Below, piece by piece: positions 7,188 through 14,496 of a DNA stretch of 16,745 nt (positions are counted from its first letter, which is position 1; each line of letters opens with the position of its first letter). The DNA lies in the NCBI GenBank assembly GCA_031290325.1, contig JAITNU010000096.1, forward strand, positions 1 to 16,745, written 5' to 3'. The notes under the pieces were generated by a model, which saw only the letters and a list, made by a program, of their open reading frames with translations, was not told where the DNA came from and ran no database searches. Source of the stretch: Treponema sp. Lineage in GTDB: Bacteria; Spirochaetota; Spirochaetia; Treponematales; Breznakiellaceae. A program made the translations under genes and the position numbers.

Positions 7188-8696
7188 CTACATTTTCATC
7201 CGGGACATGAGCTGGGGAGGGAATTCGGCGCCCATGAAATGCCGGTACTGATAGCGGGCCTGCCGCAGGAGCATATCATAGCCGTTCTGAACCCGGCAGC
7301 CCGACTCGGTAGCCCGTTTTAAAAAGGCGGTCATTTCCGGCTTATAGATGACGTCCATGACGACTTCGTGGCCTTTAAACGTATACAAGGCCAGGGGATC
7401 CGAGGTGATATCCGGCTCCATGCCCACCGATGTGGTTTGAATGATGATATCCGTGTATTTCTCGATAAGATTAATGCCTTGGGTATCAAGTCCTCCCCAG
7501 AGGAACCGGTAGGGTGTGGCTAAGTCTCTGGCCCGGATCGGGTTGCGATTGAGGATGAGGGCCTTCCCAGCCAGGCGGTATACCTCTGCTGCCACTGCAC
7601 GAGCCGCTCCTCCTGCGCCGACGATGGTAATCCGTTTGCCTTTAAAGTTTTTCTTCCCGATAAATTCCAGCAGGGAATCGGAAAATCCCGGGGCATCGGT
7701 ATTGCTGCCTATCCACCCAGAGGGATCCGAGACGATAGTATTACAGGCTCCTATGGATTCCACCTCTGCCGAGCGTTTGGCTAAATAAGGAAGTATCGCC
7801 TCTTTATGAGGAACCGTTACCGACACACCGGCCATACCGATGATCTCAGCCAGGTGCAGAAACGAGCGGATAGAATCAGCAGGAATCGGTATGTACACGG
7901 CATCATTATTTTCAAGACCGAAAACGGTATTAAAAAAGGCGGGACTTGCGGTCGCTTTCAGGGGATAGCCGGTAATCCCAAAAATACGGGTCTTGGAGCT
8001 AATATCCCGGAACCGGTAGAGTTCGGTCAATTCCCGCGGGTCAAACTGCCCCGGAGCCGCAATAGGCAGATCCGGTTCTCCGGTAACCATGGTATAGCTT
8101 ATCTGAGAACCCAGGAGTTCCGCGAGGATCCGGGTCGAGGCGCCGAATTCTCCCATGCAGAGCAGGATCTTATCCACATCCATGGTTTCCTGGGCGGCCT
8201 TGAATACCTGCACTACCTCTTCCAGGGAATGGGGCATCACCGCAATCTTGGCAAGTTCATCTCCCTCCCGGAGTAAGCCCCGCAGGTGTCCGGTAAGATC
8301 CGGATCCATGCCGTTGATATTATGATAGGACCGGATGATCCGGGTACCGAAGGTACGGGCCGCCTCTTCCAGGCTGGGGACATTCAGGTCCTCTTCCAGG
8401 TCAACATAGGCAAAATTACGCCGGGGGTCCACATCGGCAAAGGCAAGCCCCTTGGACAGGAGGCTAATCCTGGCCCCTTCTCCGCCCACAAACTGACCGC
8501 CGTCGATGTCACGCCGGATCGTCAAGATAACCGGAAGCCCTGCCATTTCAGGGAAACGGCGGATAAGAAACCGCTCATCTGGTTCAAGGTAATCCACCCG
8601 GAGTTCCACAACATCCACATACTTCCGGTATTTTTCCACCACTTCAAGATCCCGGGCAAGGGTCTTTCCGGTCAAACAAAGGCATATCTTAGCCAT
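7188..8696 (-). CDS. aroDE: Bifunctional type I 3-dehydroquinate dehydratase / shikimate dehydrogenase
   Basis: The 502-residue protein joins two consecutive shikimate-pathway enzymes. Residues 1-230 are a type I dehydroquinase: ELRVD at 31-35, ILTIRR at 57-62, H125 in RSYH and the Schiff-base lysine K150 in ELAKIAVMP, then MGEFGASTR at 181-189. Residues 236-490 are AroE: YPLKATASP at 244-252, where Thr replaces the usual first Ser of SxSP, the catalytic lysine K298 in TVPHK, D334 in SNTDAPGF, the NADP loop GAGGAA at 360-365, TTSVGM at 421-426 and NGYDMLLRQA at 471-480. Both active sites look complete. The ATG follows AGGAG with six bases spacing, nine bases after the stop of the upstream gene. 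The same order of fusion is known from plants and chlamydiae. It converts 3-dehydroquinate through 3-dehydroshikimate to shikimate. Confidence 0.96.
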   Translation of the reverse strand: MAKICLCLTGKTLARDLEVVEKYRKYVDVVELRVDYLEPDERFLIRRFPEMAGLPVILTIRRDIDGGQFVGGEGARISLLSKGLAFADVDPRRNFAYVDLEEDLNVPSLEEAARTFGTRIIRSYHNINGMDPDLTGHLRGLLREGDELAKIAVMPHSLEEVVQVFKAAQETMDVDKILLCMGEFGASTRILAELLGSQISYTMVTGEPDLPIAAPGQFDPRELTELYRFRDISSKTRIFGITGYPLKATASPAFFNTVFGLENNDAVYIPIPADSIRSFLHLAEIIGMAGVSVTVPHKEAILPYLAKRSAEVESIGACNTIVSDPSGWIGSNTDAPGFSDSLLEFIGKKNFKGKRITIVGAGGAARAVAAEVYRLAGKALILNRNPIRARDLATPYRFLWGGLDTQGINLIEKYTDIIIQTTSVGMEPDITSDPLALYTFKGHEVVMDVIYKPEMTAFLKRATESGCRVQNGYDMLLRQARYQYRHFMGAEFPPQLMSRMKM

Positions 8697-8705
8697 AGCA
8701 CACTC

Positions 8706-9224
8706 CTAAAAATCCGGGCGATAGATAAAAATAGCGGATACCCTGGCCTCTGAGTTGGAAACATCCTCAAAATTAATACGGAGCATCAGGGGCCACCCGC
8801 GGTTGGGAAGGGGAAAGAGGATATGATCCTCAAAATTCCGCATACCCTCTCCCAACATCGAGGATACCACGGTCCGTTTCTCCCCCAGGGTGATACCGTA
8901 GGCGTCTTTGACCCCGATTTGCCACACCCGGTCCTTATACACATAGAAATCCCCCTGGTCGTATACCAGGACAACATCATCCTGCCAGACTTCAATGCCC
9001 CGGACTGCATATACCGAACGGGGAATACCAAAGCGGGAATACAGGGCTTCCAGGGTCAAGCCAATCATGGATGATGGATCCCGATCCCCTGCAGGATCTG
9101 CCTGGACCTGCGGGGAGGTATCCCCGTTCTGTTGCTGGGACCAGAGGGGGATGGTTCCCCATAGCAACAACACCAATCCATAGAGGACGTGTAAAGGAAC
9201 CACCCTGCATCGGAAATATCCCAT
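8706..9224 (-). CDS. Secreted or periplasmic protein of unknown function, first gene of the aroDE-rpiA operon
   Basis: The 172-residue product begins with a likely Sec signal: a short basic region (FRCR), a hydrophobic core from about residue 12 (VLYGLVLLLWG) and a probable cleavage near SQQQ at 29-32. There is no lipobox cysteine near the cleavage point. After a low-complexity linker, the mature part has IGLTLEALYSRFGIP near 54-68, VWQDDVVLVYDQGDFYVY and ILFPLPNRGWP. The opening 'L..L...FG.P' pattern recalls the start of SmpA/BamE-like folds, but that is only a resemblance. I do not recognise the family. It sits nine bases upstream of aroDE and is probably co-transcribed. No Shine-Dalgarno is visible before the ATG, so a downstream start (for example GTG at 9201-9203) is possible, though it would lose the basic n-region. 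Confidence 0.75.
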   Translation of the reverse strand: MGYFRCRVVPLHVLYGLVLLLWGTIPLWSQQQNGDTSPQVQADPAGDRDPSSMIGLTLEALYSRFGIPRSVYAVRGIEVWQDDVVLVYDQGDFYVYKDRVWQIGVKDAYGITLGEKRTVVSSMLGEGMRNFEDHILFPLPNRGWPLMLRINFEDVSNSEARVSAIFIYRPDF

Positions 9225-9282
9225 AGTTCTACTTTAATCGGATGAGGTGTCACTTTGCAAGAGCAGGACAGAGGATCTTCAC

Positions 9283-9311
9283 TGGACAAAGGATTCGCTA
9301 TATGCCATAGT
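9283..9311 (+). promoter_or_regulatory. Candidate purB-guaB promoter
   Basis: TGGACA at 9283-9288 and CATAGT at 9306-9311 are spaced by 17 bases. The -35 is five of six to consensus and the -10 is four of six. The -10 box ends five bases before the purB ATG. TATATG at 9299-9304 is an alternative -10 with a poor -35. Either would give a 5' leader of nearly zero length. Confidence 0.4.
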
Positions 9312-9316
9312 CTCGT

Positions 9317-10744
9317 ATGGAAGCACGTACTATTTTCCGCAATATTTCCCCGCTTGATCACCGGTATTCAATCTCTGAAAGCGCCCTGTTTGATGCGCTT
9401 ACCCCCTGGCTTTCCGAGGAAGCCTCGGTGAGCGCCTGTGTCAAGGCGGAGCTTGCCCTCATCATCGCCCATCTTGAGCTTCGGGGGGACTTGACCCCGG
9501 CGCTGCGGAAGGCTCTTGCAGAGGCCGGCGCTGCGGTGGAGAGCGAGGCGGTGTATGCTGAGGAAGCGAAAACCCGGCACAATATCCGGGCCCTGGTGAA
9601 TGTCCTTAAGACCAAGGTACCTGCAGAAGTGGCTCCACTGGTCCATTTGGGAGCCACCAGTGTTGATATCCTGGACACTGCCCTTTCCTATCGAATGCGG
9701 GGTGTTACCCAGGAGGTGGTGCTCCCCCTGTTACGAAAACTGGAACTCCTGCTCTGTAATGTGGTGGAACAGGAGGCTGAGACCCCCCAGGTGGGCAGGA
9801 CCCACGGCCAACATGCGGTGCCCATCACCGTGGGGTTTGCCCTGGCGGAATACGTGTCCCGGCTGGGCAAATCCATCCTTGAAATCGAAGGCCGTGCACA
9901 GCAGCTCAAGGGGAAACTCGCCGGTGCGGTGGGAGCCTACAACGCGACGAGCATGATCGTCAAGGACCCGGAGGACCTGGAACGGCGCTACCTTGCCGAA
10001 TTGGGCCTTGAACCCTCGGAACACGCGACCCAGCTCGTGGAACCTGAATACCTGCTCCGGCTCTTACTGGAATACAACGTGGCCTTTGGGATCATCGCCA
10101 ATCTTGCCGATGATCTCCGCAATCTCCAGCGTACCGAGATTGGGGAACTGCGGGAGGGCTTTGCCCCGGACCAGGTGGGGTCTTCCACTATGCCTCAGAA
10201 GCGGAACCCCTGGAACGCGGAACACGTGAAAAGCCTCTGGAAAGCCTTCATGCCCCGGACCATGACCTTTTTCATGGATCAGATCAGTGAACATCAGCGG
10301 GACCTCTCCAATTCGGCGAGTCAGCGTTTTGTGGCGGATTACGTTACCGGCTTCTGCCTCGGGGTGAGCCGTATGGCCTCGGTCATCGAAGGACTTGGGG
10401 TGGATCGGGAACGCTTGCGCGCCAACCTCCAAGGTGGCGGTATTGCAGGGGGTATCATGGCAGAGCCGGCCTATATCCTGCTGGCGGAAACCGGAGTGTC
10501 CGATGCCCACGAGGTGATCCGTAAGATTACCCTGCGAGCTGAAGAAGAGGGTCTCAGCTTTGCCCAAGCCCTGGCCGGGGAAGGGGCGCTACTTGCCCGG
10601 ATCAGCGGTAAAATGGTGGAATTGGGCTTGGTGGCCACTACTGATGCAGCCCTGTCGTTCTTCGAGAGGCCGGAACGCTACCGGGGCCTGGCGGTGGAGA
10701 AGGCCCGTGCCCTTGCCGCCAAATACCGTGAAATGCACTATTAA
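9317..10744 (+). CDS. purB: Adenylosuccinate lyase
   Basis: This member of the fumarase/aspartase superfamily cleaves adenylosuccinate to AMP and SAICAR to AICAR, releasing fumarate in both. The 475 residues show TRHNIRALV near 86-94, LGATSVDILDTAL near 111-123, GRTHGQHAVP at 160-169 with H163 as the likely general acid, and the superfamily signature GSSTMPQKRNPWN at 288-300, whose serine loop holds the general base. The sequence is complete and of normal length. The ATG at 9317 has no purine-rich ribosome-binding sequence ahead of it, and a candidate promoter almost touches it. It ends 19 bases before guaB, so the two form a probable operon that controls both branches from IMP. It diverges from the aroDE operon, with 92 bases between the two start codons. 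Confidence 0.96.
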   Translation: MEARTIFRNISPLDHRYSISESALFDALTPWLSEEASVSACVKAELALIIAHLELRGDLTPALRKALAEAGAAVESEAVYAEEAKTRHNIRALVNVLKTKVPAEVAPLVHLGATSVDILDTALSYRMRGVTQEVVLPLLRKLELLLCNVVEQEAETPQVGRTHGQHAVPITVGFALAEYVSRLGKSILEIEGRAQQLKGKLAGAVGAYNATSMIVKDPEDLERRYLAELGLEPSEHATQLVEPEYLLRLLLEYNVAFGIIANLADDLRNLQRTEIGELREGFAPDQVGSSTMPQKRNPWNAEHVKSLWKAFMPRTMTFFMDQISEHQRDLSNSASQRFVADYVTGFCLGVSRMASVIEGLGVDRERLRANLQGGGIAGGIMAEPAYILLAETGVSDAHEVIRKITLRAEEEGLSFAQALAGEGALLARISGKMVELGLVATTDAALSFFERPERYRGLAVEKARALAAKYREMHY

Positions 10745-10763
10745 TTGCCATTAGGAGAAAAAT

Positions 10764-12209
10764 ATGTTTACCGAAGCTTTATCTTACGACGATGTCCTCC
10801 TCCTGCCGGGATACTCCGAGATACTACCCAAGGATTGTGATGTCAGGACCGTGTTATGTGGGGATATACGCCTCAATGTGCCCATCATTTCTTCTGCCAT
10901 GGATACGGTCACCGAGGAGAAACTCGCCATTGCCATTGCCCTGGAAGGGGGCACCGGGGTCATTCACCGGAACCTCAGCCCTGAAGCCCAGGCCCAGCAG
11001 GTGGGGAACGTCAAACGGTACCTCAATTGGATTATTGATTCCCCGGTTACCGTGGGGGCGGATGCCCTGGTGCGGGATGTCCAGATGCTGATGGATCGTT
11101 TCAATATATCGGGAATGCCGGTGCTGGATCCTGAGGGCAGGCTCCTGGGGATCATCACGAGCCGGGACCTTCGTTTTTGCAAGAACGATGCCCTATCGGT
11201 AGTGGAGGTGATGACCGAGCATCCCGTTGTGGAACAGGGGGAGCCTTCGGTTTCCAGCGCCCGGGAAAAGTTCGACAGGCACCGCATCGAGAAGCTCCCG
11301 GTAGTGGATGCCCAGGGCCGGCTTACCGGGCTTATCACCGTCAAGGATATGGAGAAGCATGATCGGTTCCCCCTGGCGGCAACCGATAAGGGGGGGCGGC
11401 TCATTGTGGGGGCGGCGGTTTCCCCCCAGGATTATCTGATCAGGCTTCCCCTCCTTAAAAACGCCAAGGTAGATTATGTGGTCCTCGATACTGCCCACGG
11501 GGATTCAAAGAACGTCACGGAAGCGATACAGGGCATCAAGAACCAGTTCGATATCCCCGTCATTGGGGGGAATGTCGCTACCCGGGAAGGAACCCGCCGG
11601 CTCATTGAGGCAGGGGCGGACGCGGTGAAGGTGGGCGTTGGTCCCGGCTCCATCTGTACGACCCGTGTCGTGGCAGGAGTGGGAGTGCCCCAGTTCACCG
11701 CAGTCTGGGACTGTGCCGAAGAAGCTGCCAAATCCGGTATTCCCATCATTGCCGATGGGGGGATCAAGTTCTCAGGGGATATCGCGAAGGCCATTGGCGC
11801 CGGGGCTAATGCGGTGATGATCGGGAACCTCTTTGCGGGGCTTAAGGAAGCCCCGGGGAGTGAAATCATCTTTGACGGACGGATATACAAGGAATACCGG
11901 GGTATGGGAAGCATGGGGGCCCTCAAGTCCGGGTCCGGAGACCGGTATCAAATTACCAAGGATGAAGCCCCGGTGCCCGAAGGGATTGAAGGCCGGGTCC
12001 CCTACAAGGGGGAGCTGCGAAATTACCTCCATCAGTTGGTATCGGGCCTGAGAAAGGGTATGGGGTATTGCGGCTGTAACGATATCCATGCCTTGAAGCA
12101 CTACCATCAATTCGTGAGAATTACCGCGGCGGGCCTGCGGGAAAGTCATGCCCATGATGTGGCTATAACCCAGGAGGCGCCGAATTATACTCCCGGACTG
12201 CGGAGCTAA
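10764..12209 (+). CDS. guaB: IMP dehydrogenase
   Basis: It catalyses the NAD-dependent oxidation of IMP to XMP, the committed step of GMP synthesis, as a cytosolic tetramer. The 481-residue protein starts with MFTEALSYDDVLLLPG and has a TIM barrel interrupted by two CBS domains at about 95-200 (ISGMPVLDPEGRLLG and IEKLPVVDAQGRLTG). The active-site loop GPGSICTTRVVAGVG carries the catalytic cysteine C298. GSMGAL follows near residue 387, and a flap region lies after it. CBS domains commonly bind purine nucleotides and regulate this enzyme. An AGGAGA ribosome-binding sequence stands seven bases before the ATG. It is transcribed with purB. Transcription probably ends at the strong hairpin 12330-12363. 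Confidence 0.97.
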   Translation: MFTEALSYDDVLLLPGYSEILPKDCDVRTVLCGDIRLNVPIISSAMDTVTEEKLAIAIALEGGTGVIHRNLSPEAQAQQVGNVKRYLNWIIDSPVTVGADALVRDVQMLMDRFNISGMPVLDPEGRLLGIITSRDLRFCKNDALSVVEVMTEHPVVEQGEPSVSSAREKFDRHRIEKLPVVDAQGRLTGLITVKDMEKHDRFPLAATDKGGRLIVGAAVSPQDYLIRLPLLKNAKVDYVVLDTAHGDSKNVTEAIQGIKNQFDIPVIGGNVATREGTRRLIEAGADAVKVGVGPGSICTTRVVAGVGVPQFTAVWDCAEEAAKSGIPIIADGGIKFSGDIAKAIGAGANAVMIGNLFAGLKEAPGSEIIFDGRIYKEYRGMGSMGALKSGSGDRYQITKDEAPVPEGIEGRVPYKGELRNYLHQLVSGLRKGMGYCGCNDIHALKHYHQFVRITAAGLRESHAHDVAITQEAPNYTPGLRS

Positions 12210-12215
12210 GGGAGT

Positions 12216-12240
12216 AGCGTATTTCTTCAAAAATATCGCT
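12216..12240 (+). other. Hairpin after guaB followed by a distant T-run
   Basis: AGCGTATTT (12216-12224) pairs with AAATA-T-CGCT (12231-12240), with one bulged T. A run of eight T begins 12 bases later at 12253. The gap is too long for a classical intrinsic terminator, but it may protect the mRNA 3' end or pause transcription before the main terminator. Confidence 0.3.
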
Positions 12241-12329
12241 GAAAGATGTTACTTTTTTTTCCGATACTTGTTGTATTAAAAAGTAGATGATATGTATTGT
12301 TTTTCATTCTTCCTTCCCGTATGGCTTCT

Positions 12330-12363
12330 CCCCGGGGGTTACTCCTTCCCCCGGGGTCTTTTT
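12330..12363 (+). terminator. Strong Rho-independent terminator of purB-guaB
   Basis: CCCCGGGGG (12330-12338) and CCCCCGGGG (12348-12356) form a perfect nine-base stem with a nine-base loop, followed directly by TCTTTTT. It lies 120 bases past the guaB stop and upstream of the promoter of the next gene. Confidence 0.9.
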
Positions 12364-12394
12364 AATATTCCCGCTGAATAGCCGTATGAACCAC

Positions 12395-12423
12395 TTGTTT
12401 ATTATAGCAGCATTGAGTATAAT
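12395..12423 (+). promoter_or_regulatory. Promoter of the parvulin gene
   Basis: TTGTTT at 12395-12400, a 17-base spacer and a perfect TATAAT at 12418-12423. The expected start is near 12430, just ahead of AGGAG and the ATG at 12444. Confidence 0.75.
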
Positions 12424-12443
12424 TTTTACTTCAGGAGTGAGCT

Positions 12444-12722
12444 ATGGAATGGCGTGCAAGTCATATTTTGGTTAAGGATAGAGGTCTGGCAGAAGATATT
12501 TTAAGACGGGTCAAACAGGGCGCTCAATTTGAATCCCTGGCCCGGGAATTTTCTACCTGTCCTTCAAGATCTTCAGGTGGGGACTTAGGCTGGTTTGGAC
12601 CGGGGAATATGGTGGCCCCTTTTGAATCGGCAGTTAAGGGACTTGCTCCCGGTTCGGTGGGCGGTGTGGTGCAGACCCGGTTTGGGTATCATGTTATCAA
12701 ATGTACAGGCCGCCGGGCATAA
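12444..12722 (+). CDS. ppiC: Single-domain parvulin-type peptidyl-prolyl isomerase
   Basis: The 92-residue protein is the size of a lone rotamase domain, as in E. coli PpiC (93 residues). It speeds cis-trans isomerisation at prolines. Typical features are RASHILVKDRGLAEDI at the start, FESLAREFSTCPS (the conserved 'fa.lA...S.cpS' helix), GGDLGWFGPGNMV, APFESAV and the final TRFGYHVIKC. There is no signal peptide, so it should be cytosolic. AGGAG lies six to seven bases before the ATG. It has its own consensus promoter after the guaB terminator. Its stop TAA overlaps a perfect extended Shine-Dalgarno sequence (12721-12730) that leads to no long gene. Confidence 0.93.
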   Translation: MEWRASHILVKDRGLAEDILRRVKQGAQFESLAREFSTCPSRSSGGDLGWFGPGNMVAPFESAVKGLAPGSVGGVVQTRFGYHVIKCTGRRA

Positions 12723-12754
12723 GGAGGTGGTAACAGCCGTGAATAGGTTGTAGT
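12721..12754 (+). other. Perfect extended Shine-Dalgarno with a four-codon mini-frame
   Basis: TAAGGAGGTG at 12721-12730 matches the anti-Shine-Dalgarno of 16S rRNA over nine or more bases. The next in-phase frame is GTG AAT AGG TTG TAG at 12740-12754. It could be a leader peptide, a relic of a lost gene, or a ribosome-standby site for the HD-GYP gene 50 bases on. Confidence 0.35.
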
Positions 12755-12770
12755 AGTATAGCTTATTTCT

Positions 12771-12799
12771 TGGTAATTTTTAAAAGTCAAGGATATTCA
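12771..12799 (+). promoter_or_regulatory. Candidate promoter of the GAF/HD-GYP gene
   Basis: TTGGTA at 12771-12776 and TATTCA at 12794-12799 are 17 bases apart. The expected start is near 12806, immediately before the ATG at 12807. Transcription could also come through from ppiC. Confidence 0.4.
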
Positions 12800-12806
12800 T
12801 AGTGTT

Positions 12807-14042
12807 ATGTTAAAAGAAGCAAGTTTTGAATCTATTTTGAGGCTTGATTCTGAAATGAATCAGATTCAAGACCTTGATCTCCTGTTGGAACGTATCTTGT
12901 TGGAGGCCAGGCAGATTATTCGTGCCGACGCCGGTTCAATCTATGTAAAGGAAAACACTAAAGAAAATATTGAAAAACTAGTCATCAAATATGCCCAGAA
13001 TGATACCTTACAACAGCGGCTTCCACGAGGCCAAAAGTTGATTTATTCAATTTTTTCGCTTACTATAGATGATAAAACAATTTCCGGTTACTGTGCCCTC
13101 ACAAAGACCCTGGTCAATGTGCCGGATGTCTATCATATCAAACCAGATGCTCCTTATTCGTATAACACCTCCTTCGATACGATAGCAGGGTATAAAACCA
13201 CCTCCAGCCTGTCGGTTCCCCTGAAAACAGCGGAAGGTAAGCTACTGGGGGTTATCCAGATCATCAACGCCATGGATGAGGAGGGACATACGATCCCCTT
13301 TTCCAAGGACGCTGAATTTGTGATCACCCATTTTGCCGCCAATGCTACTATGGTCCTCCAGCGGGCCTATAATACCCGATCTATGATACTCCGTATGATC
13401 AAGATGTCTGAACTGCGGGACCCCAAGGAAACCGGTTCCCACGCAAACCGGGTCGCCGGTTACGCAATCGAAATTTACGACCGCTGGGCATTCCATCATG
13501 GGGTACCAGGGGTGGAACGGGAGAAAATGAAGGATATATTTAAAATCGCCGCCATGCTCCATGATGTGGGAAAGGTGGCAATTTCCGACTTGATTTTAAA
13601 GAAACCGACCCGGTTTACCCCTGAAGAATTTGGGATTATGCAGCACCATACGATATATGGAGCAAGTTTGTTTAATGATCCCCAGTCGCCCCTGGATCTG
13701 ATTGCCCGGGATGTGGCCCTGAACCACCATGAGAATTGGGATGGTTCAGGCTATCCCGGCTGGTATGATCCGGTTACCAACCTGCCCCTTAAAACGGATC
13801 AGGATGGGAAGCCCCTGGGCAAGAAAGGTGAAGAGATCCCCTTATGGGGGCGTATCGTCGCCGTTGCCGATGTCTTTGATGCCCTCTGTTCCAAGCGGGT
13901 GTATAAAGAGCCCTGGACCCAGGAAGAGGTGTTAGCGGAAATCCATCGCCAGTCAGGTACCAAATTCGAGCCTGAACTGGTGGATGTTTTCTTTGAGATC
14001 CTTCCCCGGATCAAACAGATACAGAACCTCTATCCTGAGTGA
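12807..14042 (+). CDS. GAF / HD-GYP cyclic-di-GMP phosphodiesterase
   Basis: The 411-residue cytosolic signalling protein has an N-terminal GAF domain at about residues 20-185, including AGSIYVKEN and TSSLSVPLKTAEGKLLGVIQIIN. A linker follows, then an HD-GYP domain at about 190-405. The metal-binding HD is H252-D253 in AMLHDVGK, and the GYP loop HHENWDGSGYPG is at 307-318, so all diagnostic residues are present. HD-GYP enzymes hydrolyse c-di-GMP; the GAF domain would sense a small ligand not readable from sequence. There is no receiver domain or transmembrane segment. AAGGA before the ATG is 13 bases away, too far for a good ribosome-binding site. The last 32 bases overlap the 3' end of the UPF0178 gene on the other strand. 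Confidence 0.94.
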   Translation: MLKEASFESILRLDSEMNQIQDLDLLLERILLEARQIIRADAGSIYVKENTKENIEKLVIKYAQNDTLQQRLPRGQKLIYSIFSLTIDDKTISGYCALTKTLVNVPDVYHIKPDAPYSYNTSFDTIAGYKTTSSLSVPLKTAEGKLLGVIQIINAMDEEGHTIPFSKDAEFVITHFAANATMVLQRAYNTRSMILRMIKMSELRDPKETGSHANRVAGYAIEIYDRWAFHHGVPGVEREKMKDIFKIAAMLHDVGKVAISDLILKKPTRFTPEEFGIMQHHTIYGASLFNDPQSPLDLIARDVALNHHENWDGSGYPGWYDPVTNLPLKTDQDGKPLGKKGEEIPLWGRIVAVADVFDALCSKRVYKEPWTQEEVLAEIHRQSGTKFEPELVDVFFEILPRIKQIQNLYPE

Positions 14043-14496
14043 GATATGAGCCCCTGAGCTGGGTGAGGATACGGTCAAAACTGTCGGCAAAGGCCTTGAG
14101 TTCCCGTTTGCCGTAGCTTGTCCATCGTGTACTGCCAAGGCCGTTTTCTGCAAGGTCTACCATGAAATTTCTGAGGGAAAGCCGTTCCCGGATGTTTTCC
14201 TGGGTATAGGTCCGTCCCCGGTCATCGAGGACCATGATTGACACCTCCACCAGGCGACTTGCCAGGGGTATGTCCCTGGTAACGACCAGGTCCCCGGGGC
14301 AGGCTAACTCAACGATGCGGTTATCCGCTGCCCCTTCTCCAGGGGGACAGAGTTCCATCACCGCCGTTTCCCCGGCTATGTCGGGAATAGGGTGATTCGC
14401 CGCAAAAACCGCCTGGATGCCGGTCCGTGCGGAAGCCCGCACCACTGCGTCCCGGACGAGCCGGGGACAGGAGTCGGCGTCTACCAGGATTTTCAT
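14011..14496 (-). CDS. UPF0178 / YaiI-YqxD family protein (DUF188)
   Basis: The 161-residue protein opens with MKILVDADSCP, in which the Asp pair D6/D8 resembles the metal-binding start of PIN/NYN-type nuclease folds. DNRIVELACPGDLVVTRDIPLA and the C-terminal FMVDLAENG segment are also typical of this family. Its biochemical role is not established; nuclease-like activity is an inference from fold resemblance. The ATG shares bases with the manA stop in an ATGA overlap, so translation is coupled. It is the last gene of the rplT-zapA-manA operon. Its final codons overlap the HD-GYP gene end to end. Confidence 0.9.
   Translation of the reverse strand: MKILVDADSCPRLVRDAVVRASARTGIQAVFAANHPIPDIAGETAVMELCPPGEGAADNRIVELACPGDLVVTRDIPLASRLVEVSIMVLDDRGRTYTQENIRERLSLRNFMVDLAENGLGSTRWTSYGKRELKAFADSFDRILTQLRGSYLTQDRGSVSV

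Noticed and set aside
7806..8753. Two long plus-strand open frames opposite aroDE
   Set aside because: They mirror the aroDE coding sequence; composition is low in hydrophobic core patterns and no start signal is visible.
9226..9253. GTGACA-N16-TAGAAC as promoter of the minus-strand operon
   Set aside because: Its -10 box would place the transcript start inside the gene, downstream of the chosen ATG; the alternative TTGCAA at 9255-9260 has only a poor -10 box.
12287..12475. A 62-codon open frame between guaB and ppiC with a hydrophobic stretch
   Set aside because: It runs through the intrinsic terminator and into ppiC, has no ribosome-binding site, and its hydrophobic part is the AT-rich promoter region.
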